Source: Acidobacteriota bacterium (GTDB lineage: Bacteria > Acidobacteriota > Blastocatellia > Pyrinomonadales > Pyrinomonadaceae). Taken from it: a DNA stretch of 6,074 nt. Location of the stretch: NCBI GenBank assembly GCA_003222935.1, contig QHXL01000323.1, forward strand, positions 10,799-16,872, read 5' to 3'. Shown here in pieces: positions 1 to 5,967 of this stretch (position 1 is the first letter of the stretch; each line of letters starts with the position of its first letter). Under the pieces are notes generated by a model. The model was not told the origin of the DNA, made no database searches, and saw nothing but the letters and a program-made list of their open reading frames with translations. The position numbers and the translations under genes are program-made.

Positions 1-97
1 CCTCTGATTAAGTCTCTTAACCGCAAAGCGGTTGCGTCCCAGAGCCCAGGGTTGCCGCGCTTTGGCGGCTACCCTGGGAAAGGACGGACAATCGATC

Positions 98-114
98 CAA
101 CCCCAAGGGGGTTG
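98..114. repeat. Short hairpin in palindrome centre (CAACCCC/GGGGTTG)
   Basis: A 7-bp perfect stem (98-104 with 108-114) closes a 3-base loop AAG and is followed by CG. It has the same layout as the hairpin at 163-179 and the one in each outer arm, but different stem bases that still pair. Confidence 0.75.
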
Positions 115-162
115 CGCCAACCGGACGCTACACAAATAACCCGCGGTGAAGAGGACCCGACG

Positions 163-179
163 CAACCTCTTCGAGGTTG
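163..179. repeat. Short hairpin in palindrome centre (CAACCTC/GAGGTTG)
   Basis: A 7-bp perfect stem (163-169 with 173-179) closes a 3-base loop TTC. Compared with 98-114, the innermost pair is changed on both sides (C-G at 103/109 becomes T-A at 168/174), keeping the pairing. It is preceded by CG, the mirror of the CG following 98-114. Confidence 0.75.
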
Positions 180-280
180 GAATCCCGTATCGATCTATTC
201 CCAGGGTAGCCGCCAAAGCGCGGCAACCCTGGGCTCTGGGACGCAACCGCTTTGCGGTTAAGAGACTTAATCAGAGCTTC

Positions 281-346
281 CTTTAGTCTGTGTAGTCCTG
301 GCTGTAAGGTCCACTGAACCAAAGTGGCACAGACTAAAGTCTGTGC
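281..346. repeat. CACAGACT hairpin repeat with two competing pairings
   Basis: Three copies of one word are present: 281-292 reads CTTTAGTCTGTG, 328-339 is its exact reverse complement, and 338-346 repeats the AGTCTGTGC end. Two stems can form but not together: 281-292 with 328-339 (12 bp, 35-base loop), or 327-335 with 338-346 (9 bp, 2-base loop). The block sits 26 bases before the monooxygenase start. It resembles a dispersed intergenic repeat more than a regulator, since no T-run follows either stem and no leader peptide is evident. Confidence 0.65.
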
Positions 347-371
347 TACTCGCTATGTTAATCTCCGCCGA

Positions 372-1598
372 ATGGTTCGAATTGCAATTATCGGCGGAGG
401 TATCGGTGGACTCACTACCGCTATCGCACTTAGAAAAATCGGTTTCGAACCCGAGGTCTATGAACAAGCGCCTGCCTTACTTGATGTAGGTGCTGCAATT
501 GCCTTGTGGCCCAACGCCATGCGGGTACTCGAATACCTGGGTCTCACTCAACAGGTGCTTGAAAAGGCCGGCGTCATGAACAACGTTCGCTGGCTCGACC
601 AACATGGTCGACTCATAAACAAAGTTTCCATCACCGAAACAAGCGAACGCAACGCTCAAACGGCAGTCGCCTTACACAGGGCCGATCTGCAAGAGATTCT
701 CCGCCACGCGCTACCGCCAGGTTCAGTACACCTCGGCAGCTCACTCGTTGAGTACAAACAGGGTGACGGCACGGTGACGGCTCATTTTACAAATGGCCAT
801 ATCATCGAAGTTGATTTTCTAATCGGCGCTGATGGCATCCATTCCGATGTGCGAGCCAAACTCCTGGACGATAGTCCTCCGATTTATCGCGGTTACATGG
901 TTTGGCGCGGAATCTCCCCTGTTACTCTTAGCGCCATCCCACCAAACACGGCAGTCGAGTTACATGGGTCAGGCAAACGTTTTGGTATCGGGCCGGTCGG
1001 TTTGGGAAGAACTGGCTGGTGGGCGGCAGCGAACGGGGCAAACATCAGCCCAAAAGCCGAGGAACGAAATGCCGACCGAAAGACCTGGCGCCAGGGTGAA
1101 AGCATCGCTTCAAATCTTCCTCATGATACTCAACGTGACTTGTTACGTTCTTTCGATGGCTGGTATCGCCCTGCCCTCCAACTGATCGAGTCGACACCGT
1201 CAGAGTCAATTCTGAGAACTGGCGCTTTTGATCGACGAGGAACCAAGGTTTGGGGACAGGGGCACGTAACGTTGTTAGGCGACGCGATTCACCCGATGAC
1301 GCCAAATTTTGGTCAGGGAGGCTGCATGGCCATCGAGGACGCGCTAATCCTTTCAAGATGTTTTCACGCTCTTGGTGCGCACGAGAGCGCTTTACGACAC
1401 TACGAACAACTTCGTTACCAGCGGACTGCGTCAGTGACACGCTACTCCCGCATGTACGGAACCGTCGGGCAATTGGAGAACGTGTTCGCGAGAGGGATAC
1501 GTCGGGCTTTGCTCTCACTGGTTCCGGAGAGTGTGGCCCGGCGAATGATGCAGATTGTTTTTAACTACAACGCGTGTGAGGTTGCGATAAAAAACTAG
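372..1598 (+). CDS. FAD-dependent monooxygenase, group A flavoprotein (PHBH/UbiH fold)
   Basis: A 408-residue single-domain flavoprotein, a usual length for the family. It is expected to use FAD and NAD(P)H to hydroxylate or epoxidise an organic substrate in the cytoplasm. The N-terminus is a Rossmann beta-alpha-beta with the dinucleotide motif IIGGGIGG (residues 6-13) and an acidic strand end at EVYEQ (28-32). Also visible are HRADL (102-106, the conserved Arg near FAD), the DG motif GADGIHSDVR (152-161), and the GD motif GDAIHPMTPNFGQGG (303-317), which binds FAD and pyrophosphate. There is no signal peptide. Overall it resembles zeaxanthin epoxidase-like and salicylate/urate hydroxylase-like enzymes, but the substrate cannot be read from sequence. 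I chose ATG 372 because it puts the FAD motif at the N-terminus. The frame is open to a GTG at 324, but those 16 codons are hairpin-repeat sequence. No Shine-Dalgarno precedes 372, so the start is probable rather than certain. It is convergent with the peptidase operon. Confidence 0.9.
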   Translation: MVRIAIIGGGIGGLTTAIALRKIGFEPEVYEQAPALLDVGAAIALWPNAMRVLEYLGLTQQVLEKAGVMNNVRWLDQHGRLINKVSITETSERNAQTAVALHRADLQEILRHALPPGSVHLGSSLVEYKQGDGTVTAHFTNGHIIEVDFLIGADGIHSDVRAKLLDDSPPIYRGYMVWRGISPVTLSAIPPNTAVELHGSGKRFGIGPVGLGRTGWWAAANGANISPKAEERNADRKTWRQGESIASNLPHDTQRDLLRSFDGWYRPALQLIESTPSESILRTGAFDRRGTKVWGQGHVTLLGDAIHPMTPNFGQGGCMAIEDALILSRCFHALGAHESALRHYEQLRYQRTASVTRYSRMYGTVGQLENVFARGIRRALLSLVPESVARRMMQIVFNYNACEVAIKN

Positions 1599-1680
1599 CC
1601 GCAGATTCACGCCGATAAACGCTGATGAGATCTGTAAAGAATTCATCGTATCAGCGTCTATCCGCGTTCATCTGCGGCTA
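1589..1680 (-). terminator. Probable intrinsic terminator of the M16 peptidase operon
   Basis: Read on the minus strand, the 1680-1596 hairpin begins 17 bases after the stop of the second peptidase gene. It is followed after one base (G, opposite 1595) by six T, opposite the A run at 1589-1594. Strong outer pairing (TAGCCGCAGA/TCTGCGGCTA) next to a T-run fits rho-independent termination, though the stem is long and imperfect and the loop large. On the plus strand no T-run follows 1680, so it would end the monooxygenase transcript less well. Confidence 0.5.
1596..1680. repeat. 31-bp imperfect inverted repeat between convergent genes
   Basis: Arms 1596-1626 and 1650-1680 pair at 27 of 31 positions (mismatches at 1607, 1608, 1613 and 1618), with a 23-base loop. 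The left arm contains ACGCCGAT then ACGCTGAT at a 10-base period. The arm begins in the TAG stop codon of the monooxygenase. Repeats of the form CCGCAGATGAACGCGGAT are common intergenic elements in many bacteria; that likeness is from memory and was not searched. Confidence 0.85.
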
Positions 1681-1697
1681 AATTGTGCGTGGCTTAG

Positions 1698-3182
1698 TTA
1701 TTGATTGCTTGAGCTGGTTGTTCCGCCACCACTAACCGGATTTCCGTCAATATCGAGATACGTAATCGGGGCGATGTTCGTCGCCTTCAACGTTGGTTCG
1801 ATCTTACTGCGATCGCCAACAATCACAATTGCCAGATGGCCCATGTCGATATACTGCTTAGCAACTCGCAGCAAATCTTCTCTCGTGACTGCCGAAACAT
1901 TCTTCGCGTAAGTTTGATAGTAGTCATCCGGCAAATTCTGAATAGCCAGCGCCGTGATTGAACTACCAACGGCGCTCACCGAAGCGAAACGCGCCGGTAA
2001 GCCCTGAATCAGTGAATCCTTAGCCGTCTTCAACTCTTCATCTGTAATTGGACGCTCGCCACCGATGCCTCTCAATTCCTTCATAAACTCGATCAGCGCA
2101 AGATCCGTCTTATCGGAAACGATCGAACCACCAGCACTAAACGGGCCCGGACCTTTACCAAAAGCAAAGTTCGACCTTACTCCGTAGCTGTAACCTTTCT
2201 GCTCGCGAATATTGGCGTTCAAACGAGACTGAAACTGACCGCCAAGAATCGTGTTCAGAACTTGCAGAGCAAAATAGTCGGGAGTATTTCGAGGTGGACC
2301 AGGCAAGCCTATATTCACTACTGACTGCGCCGCACCGGGTTTATCGATGAGATAAATCTTTGCCGGTTGAAGTTCTGGCAGCTTCGGATAGCTGAATGAA
2401 GGCTTGTCGCCACCTTTCGTCCAGGCTGCAAGTCCCTTCTCAATCGCAGCCTTTGCCTTGAGCGCAGTCGTGTCGCCAACGACTGTGATGATCGCGCGAC
2501 CCGGTTGATAATAGGCTTTTTGGAAGGCAACGATATCGTCGCGAGTAATCGCTTTGATCGACGCTTCTGTCGCTCTTTGACCATATGGGTGAGCATCGCT
2601 GTACAAGACTTTCGCAAACACCTGGGCTCCTACGACCGTAGGCTGATCTCTCGCTGTGGTCAGGCTTACCAGGGTTCGTCCACGCAGGCGTTCGAGAGCC
2701 TCGGCAGGAAATGTCGAGTTGAGCATCATGTCGGCGAGAAGCGCGAGCGTCGGTTCGAAGTTCTTCGAGGTCGAAACAAAACCAATCGAGCCGTCTTCAC
2801 CGCCAACATTTCCCCCGACATTTGTGCCGAGAAGCTGGAGGGCTTCGGAAAGTTGATCGCCGGTCTTCGTGGTCGTTCCTTCACTCAACATCGAAGCAGT
2901 CAACGAAGCGACGCCCCGTTTGTTAACAGGCTCAAACTGATTGGCTCCACCAACAAACGTCATGCTGAAAGTAAGCAAAGGCAAATTATGCCGTTCCGAC
3001 ACAATCAAGGTTGCACCGTTACTCAGCTGGGTTTTGGTCCAGGTTGGAACTTTAAGTACTGGATTCGCGCCCGGTGCCGGAACCATAGTTCGATCGAGTG
3101 TTTGTTGCGCGAGCGAAACCACGCTGGTCAACGAAATGACTAGTGCGGCAAACAGCGCAAGAATTGGGTTGTATCGCTTCAT
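1698..3182 (-). CDS. M16 family peptidase-like protein, non-catalytic (Arg/Tyr) subunit, secreted
   Basis: A 494-residue protein with a signal peptide (MKRYNP, hydrophobic core about 7-24, likely cut after SLA-25), so it acts in the periplasm or outside. It has the two-half M16B fold: N-terminal half about 45-250, C-terminal half about 270-465. The zinc motif is lost: where HxxEH should lie the protein reads ASLTAS (92-97), giving Ser93, Ala96 and Ser97 in place of His, Glu and His. The C-terminal half keeps the family's substrate-binding motif NIREQKGYSYG (324-334), with Arg326 and Tyr331/Tyr333. This is the pattern of the non-zinc subunit in heterodimeric M16 peptidases, such as the Sphingomonas SPH2681/SPH2682 pair. 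The tail after about 480 is a Gly/Ser/Thr-rich linker. Its ATG overlaps the upstream gene's TGA as ATGA. An AAGGAGGT ribosome site (3188-3195) lies 5 bases before it, inside the upstream coding sequence. Both point to coupled translation and equal amounts. Confidence 0.92.
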   Translation of the reverse strand: MKRYNPILALFAALVISLTSVVSLAQQTLDRTMVPAPGANPVLKVPTWTKTQLSNGATLIVSERHNLPLLTFSMTFVGGANQFEPVNKRGVASLTASMLSEGTTTKTGDQLSEALQLLGTNVGGNVGGEDGSIGFVSTSKNFEPTLALLADMMLNSTFPAEALERLRGRTLVSLTTARDQPTVVGAQVFAKVLYSDAHPYGQRATEASIKAITRDDIVAFQKAYYQPGRAIITVVGDTTALKAKAAIEKGLAAWTKGGDKPSFSYPKLPELQPAKIYLIDKPGAAQSVVNIGLPGPPRNTPDYFALQVLNTILGGQFQSRLNANIREQKGYSYGVRSNFAFGKGPGPFSAGGSIVSDKTDLALIEFMKELRGIGGERPITDEELKTAKDSLIQGLPARFASVSAVGSSITALAIQNLPDDYYQTYAKNVSAVTREDLLRVAKQYIDMGHLAIVIVGDRSKIEPTLKATNIAPITYLDIDGNPVSGGGTTSSSNQ

Positions 3183-4609
3183 CGGTTACCTCCTTGTGCT
3201 CCCAGCACGATACTTACTGTTTCACTCTCAGCAGCCTTGGACGCCATCTCGCGTTTGCCTTTCGGCACAACACTAAGCACGATGCGGTTGGTGCCAAGGT
3301 ACTGAGCCGCCACTCGCTTCACGTCGGCGGCAGTAACGGCCAATGTCTTTTGATACTCGGTAGCGAAATAGCCCGCGTCACCATGAAAGACTAATCCATC
3401 GAGCAATTGCTCTGCTTTGCCAAGATTGGATTCAAGGCCTCGCAGAAATCCGAGTTCCAGTCCGGCTTTGGCACGTTGGAGTTCCTCGGCCGTAGGTCCT
3501 TCGTTAATAAACTTTCTAATGACTTGATCGACCGCTTCCTCGATCTCGGTAAGCGAGTGCCCGGCACTGGGAATCACGACTACCTGAAACTGACCCACAT
3601 TCTCGTCTCCGTTTTGAAACGCACCCGCCTGGCTCGCTATCTGTGAATCGTAGACAAGAGCTTTGGTGAGTCGTGCAGTTCTTGGACCAGAAATGATCGA
3701 GCCCATCACTGAAAGTGCAGTGTCGTCGTTATTGTTCACACCTACTGTCGGCCACTGAATGTAGAGGCGTGGAACCTGTACGCGGTCTTCATAAACCAGG
3801 CGCTTGCTCGCGGTGAGTTTTCCCAACGGAACGTTTGGGCGTTCCACAGTTTTTCCTTGCGGCACATCGGTAAAGTACTTCTTGATCCACGTCTTCGCTT
3901 GCACCGGATCAAAATCGCCCACGATTGCCAACGTTGCGTTGTTGGGTGCGTAGTAGAGACGAAAGAATGCTTTTACATCTTCTTCCGAAGCAGCACTCAA
4001 GTCTGTCATCGATCCGATCACTGGCCATGAGTAAGGATGATCTTTGGGATACATGGCAGCTGCAAAGATTTCACCAACACGACCATACGGTTGATTGTCG
4101 TAGCTTTGGCGTCGCTCGTTCTTCACGATGTCGCGTTGCGCATTGAGTTTCGCAATGTCGAGTGTATCGAGCAGCCATCCCATGCGATCAGCTTCAATCC
4201 ATATTGCTGACTCGAGGTAGTTTGACGGGACGTTTTCATAGTAGTTCGTGCGATCGTTCGTGGTCGAACCATTGTTGTTACCGCCCACACCCTCGGTGAG
4301 TTTGTCGTGCAAACCGTAAGGTACGTGACCGGAACCCGTAAACATCATGTGTTCGAAGAGGTGAGCAAAGCCGGTGCGACCCGTCATCTCGTTCTTGGAA
4401 CCAACGTGATACCAAACATCGACAGCCACTGTCGGTGTCGTTTTATTGACAGAGAGAATTACGTTAAGACCATTTGGAAGTTTGTAAGTCTCAAACGGAA
4501 TGTTGATGGCACTCTTAGATTTGGAGCTTCTTTGTGCAACCGTGGGCTGTAGAAAACAGACGGTTAACAACATAGCCACCAGGGCTAAAACACTTCGCTT
4601 ATTATTCAC
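3179..4609 (-). CDS. M16 family zinc metallopeptidase, catalytic subunit, secreted
   Basis: A 476-residue insulinase/pitrilysin-type (M16B) peptidase that degrades peptides in a closed chamber, probably in the periplasm. The signal peptide has basic residues at 4-5, a hydrophobic core about 7-20 and a likely cut after TVA-25. Zinc site: HLFEH at 83-87 (His83 and His87 bind zinc, Glu86 is the catalytic base) and Glu165 in KNERR as third ligand, 79 residues after Glu86, the expected spacing. The C-terminal half (about 265-450) lacks the usual RExxGxxY motif; the matching stretch reads LVYDSQIASQA (318-328). The partner gene has that motif, so the two proteins have complementary half-sites. The start is GTG 4609, chosen for AAAGGAG at 4615-4621 with 5-base spacing and for the signal peptide directly following. 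Cys18 is not preceded by a proper lipobox (LTVC), so I call it secreted rather than a lipoprotein. It is the first gene of the operon. Confidence 0.95.
   Translation of the reverse strand: MNNKRSVLALVAMLLTVCFLQPTVAQRSSKSKSAINIPFETYKLPNGLNVILSVNKTTPTVAVDVWYHVGSKNEMTGRTGFAHLFEHMMFTGSGHVPYGLHDKLTEGVGGNNNGSTTNDRTNYYENVPSNYLESAIWIEADRMGWLLDTLDIAKLNAQRDIVKNERRQSYDNQPYGRVGEIFAAAMYPKDHPYSWPVIGSMTDLSAASEEDVKAFFRLYYAPNNATLAIVGDFDPVQAKTWIKKYFTDVPQGKTVERPNVPLGKLTASKRLVYEDRVQVPRLYIQWPTVGVNNNDDTALSVMGSIISGPRTARLTKALVYDSQIASQAGAFQNGDENVGQFQVVVIPSAGHSLTEIEEAVDQVIRKFINEGPTAEELQRAKAGLELGFLRGLESNLGKAEQLLDGLVFHGDAGYFATEYQKTLAVTAADVKRVAAQYLGTNRIVLSVVPKGKREMASKAAESETVSIVLGAQGGNR
3188..3195 (-). promoter_or_regulatory. 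Ribosome binding site of second M16 gene, inside the first
   Basis: Minus-strand AAGGAGGT, a full Shine-Dalgarno match, lies five bases before the ATG at 3182. It encodes part of the Gln-Gly-Gly near the C-terminus of the upstream peptidase. Confidence 0.8.
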
Positions 4610-4614
4610 AACAA

Positions 4615-4621
4615 CTCCTTT
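4615..4621 (-). promoter_or_regulatory. Ribosome binding site of catalytic M16 gene
   Basis: Minus-strand AAAGGAG lies five bases before the GTG at 4609. It decides in favour of this non-ATG start. Confidence 0.75.
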
Positions 4622-4664
4622 CGGACTAATGGATCGAGTTAAGGTTGGCTAGGCGTGCGGCCGT

Positions 4665-4693
4665 ATCCTATGAAGCTGTCGGGGTCATGTCAA
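4665..4693 (-). promoter_or_regulatory. Sigma-70-type promoter of the M16 operon
   Basis: On the minus strand a perfect -35 TTGACA (4693-4688) is followed by a 17-base spacer and a -10 TAGGAT (4670-4665), which matches TATAAT at four of six. Transcription would start near 4658, giving a leader of about 50 bases before the GTG at 4609. Box quality, spacing and position all fit; no operator is evident. Confidence 0.6.
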
Positions 4694-4779
4694 CTGAGAT
4701 TAAAAGCACAGTTTCACTTGTACGAAATCTCGTAGGGTTATCCAGTTTTTACCGTCGTGAAGACAGGTCAGGGCTTCAA

Positions 4780-4915
4780 AAAATGTGCGATATGCTTTAG
4801 CTTGTCGTGAGTTCAATAAGGAAGAACCTTAGCTGGCGACTGTAGGTCGGTTTTCAATTTCGGCTCAGGTGAAACTTATCTAACTCACGACAAGCTGAAG
4901 CATATCGGACATTTT
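4780..4915. repeat. 41-bp inverted repeat next to the oxidoreductase start
   Basis: Arms 4780-4820 and 4875-4915 pair at 37 of 41 positions; the outer 34 have only two differences (4787 and 4798). The 54-base centre (4821-4874) shows no clear further symmetry and no coding sequence. The right arm stops four bases before ATG 4920. I see no target-site duplication and no transposase. The rest of the 4610-4919 gap holds only the peptidase promoter and ribosome site. The repeat may be a MITE-like insertion or an inverted copy of the gene's leader. As RNA it would make a long hairpin just before the start codon. Confidence 0.85.
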
Positions 4916-4919
4916 GATT

Positions 4920-5857
4920 ATGAAAGCTATCCAAGTTTCGCAAACCGGTGGGCACCTACTCCAAAACAAAACGAAGCTCTAGTCGAAATCAAAGCCGCTG
5001 GCGTCAACTTCATTGACGTCTACTTTCGTGAGGGGCGTTATCCGGCACCGCTTCCGTTCATAAACGGACAGGAAGGCGCCGGCATCGTCAAGGAAGTCGG
5101 CGCGGAAGTTTCAGAACTCAAAATCGGAGATCGAGTTGCCTATACCGGTGCGCTTGGTAGTTACGCTGAGTACGGGGCAGTGCCGGCTGCTCGTCTCGTG
5201 AAGATTCCTGACGACCTCACTTTTGAAGAAGCTGCAGCGGCAATGTTGCAGGGAATGACAGCGCACTATCTCGTCAACAGCTCTTACAAATTGCAGACTG
5301 GCGAGACGGCACTCATTCACGCAGCGGCTGGCGGCGTCGGGAACCTGCTCGTTCAGATGGCGAAGAAGATCGGCGCGCGCGTCATCGCTACCGTCGGCAC
5401 TGATGAAAAAGCACAGCTAGCTCGCGAGGCCGGCGCCGATGAGTGCATTGTCTACACCAGGGAAGATTTTGAAACTCAAACGAAGAAACTGACCGAAGGC
5501 AAGGGTGTGCACGTGGTTTACGATGGCGTAGGCAAAGCGACTTTCGACAGAGATCTGGAAGTATTACGACAACGTGGATATCTGGTCTTGTTTGGTGGAT
5601 CGAGTGGAGCAGTTCCGCCGCTGGATTTGATCAAGCTGTCGCAAAAGGGATCGTTGTTCGTCACTCGTCCGACACTGCTCCACTACACGGCAACGCGAGA
5701 AGAACTCGAGTGGCGTGCCCGCGATGTTTTAGGAATGATCGCGCGTGGCGAACTCAAGCTCAGGATTCACAAAACTTATCCGCTGTCAGAGGCAGCCCAG
5801 GCCCATCAAGATCTGGAAGGCCGGAAAACCACCGGCAAACTCCTGCTTGTTCCTTAA
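4920..5857 (+). pseudogene. NADPH:quinone oxidoreductase (zeta-crystallin type), frameshifted near the N-terminus
   Basis: A medium-chain dehydrogenase/reductase of the QOR family, which uses NADPH to reduce quinones in the cytoplasm. From ATG 4920 the frame gives a typical start (MKAIQVSQTGG) but stops at TAG 4980. The body continues in the -1 frame from about 4955 to TAA 5855-5857. That part shows NEALVEIKAAGVNFIDVYFR (from 4970; GroES-like domain), the nucleotide-binding AAAGGVG (5323-5343), FGGSSGAV and QKGSLFVTRP, closely matching E. coli QorA throughout. Family members have about 16 residues between the GG and the NE motif. Here only 17 bases remain, so roughly 30 bases (not a multiple of three) are missing. 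The body frame has no ATG, GTG or TTG before GTG 5180, and starting there would lose most of the catalytic domain. Either the gene is broken or the sequence has an error; the rest is intact at 294 codons with no other stop. There is no Shine-Dalgarno before 4920. An inverted repeat abuts the start. Confidence 0.85.
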
Positions 5858-5938
5858 TTGAGCAAGTGTTTACTCGCTACCAGATTAACTATGCTTCGGA
5901 GGAGCAAGCTACAAGGCAAATGACTTTGAAGGTAGGTG

Positions 5939-5967
5939 TTGATAGTCGCTTAAATGAAAGTCATAAT
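5939..5967 (+). promoter_or_regulatory. Possible sigma-70-type promoter reading out of the window
   Basis: TTGATA (5939-5944), a 17-base spacer, then CATAAT (5962-5967): five of six matches in each box. It lies 82 bases past the oxidoreductase stop. No gene start with a ribosome site follows before the window ends, so the target would be outside or a small RNA. The remainder of 5858-6074 shows no gene or strong hairpin. Confidence 0.35.

Larger units (their letters stand above)
2..276. repeat. Large compound palindromic repeat with perfect 79-bp arms
   Basis: The left arm (2-80) and right arm (198-276) are exact reverse complements over 79 bases, separated by a 117-base centre. Each arm itself holds two hairpins. 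In the left arm, 19-24 pairs with 28-33 around AAA, and 45-52 pairs with 71-78 enclosing a second stem, 54-58 with 65-69. The centre carries two more short hairpins, and ATCGAT occurs near each arm (91-96, 189-194), so it looks like a decayed continuation of the same symmetry. Symmetry breaks at positions 1 and 277, but position 1 is the window edge, so the outer limit on the left is not certain. Short reading frames on both strands give peptides with recurring TPRGL/TQPLRG/TQPLCG and PRFGGYPG pieces. These are translated repeat, not genes. I see no transposase and no clear target-site duplication. Its role is unknown; a dispersed REP-like or MITE-like element is the best guess. Confidence 0.9.

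Noticed and set aside
52..322. Short open frames on both strands across the palindrome (peptides with PRFGGYPG, TQPLRG and similar)
   Set aside because: They are translations of the repeat arms and hairpins; the same peptide pieces recur because the DNA recurs. There is no ribosome site or domain.
1045..1518. 157-codon minus-strand frame opposite the monooxygenase
   Set aside because: It lies wholly within a gene with clear FAD motifs, and its own translation has no recognisable domain, signal or ribosome site.
2505..3143. 212-codon plus-strand frame opposite the second M16 gene
   Set aside because: It is antisense to a well-supported coding region with signal peptide and M16 motifs; its composition is Arg/Ser-rich, as expected of an antisense shadow.
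4540..4609. Lipoprotein signal at Cys18 of the catalytic M16 protein
   Set aside because: The residues before Cys are LTV, not ending in Gly, Ala or Ser, and a conventional cleavage site at TVA-25 follows.
4962..4982. Programmed -1 frameshift at the A-rich stretch of the oxidoreductase
   Set aside because: The in-frame bases do not form an X-XXY-YYZ heptamer, and about ten conserved residues would still be missing.
5180..5857. A 225-residue oxidoreductase starting at GTG 5180
   Set aside because: Clear family sequence (NEALVEIKAAGVNFIDVYFR onward) lies in the same frame upstream of 5180, so this is only the longest piece with a standard start, not the natural protein.
5920..5964. 8-bp inverted match ATGACTTT/AAAGTCAT after the oxidoreductase
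   Set aside because: It is short, A/T-rich, has a 29-base loop and no T-run; it could occur by chance and is not a convincing terminator.
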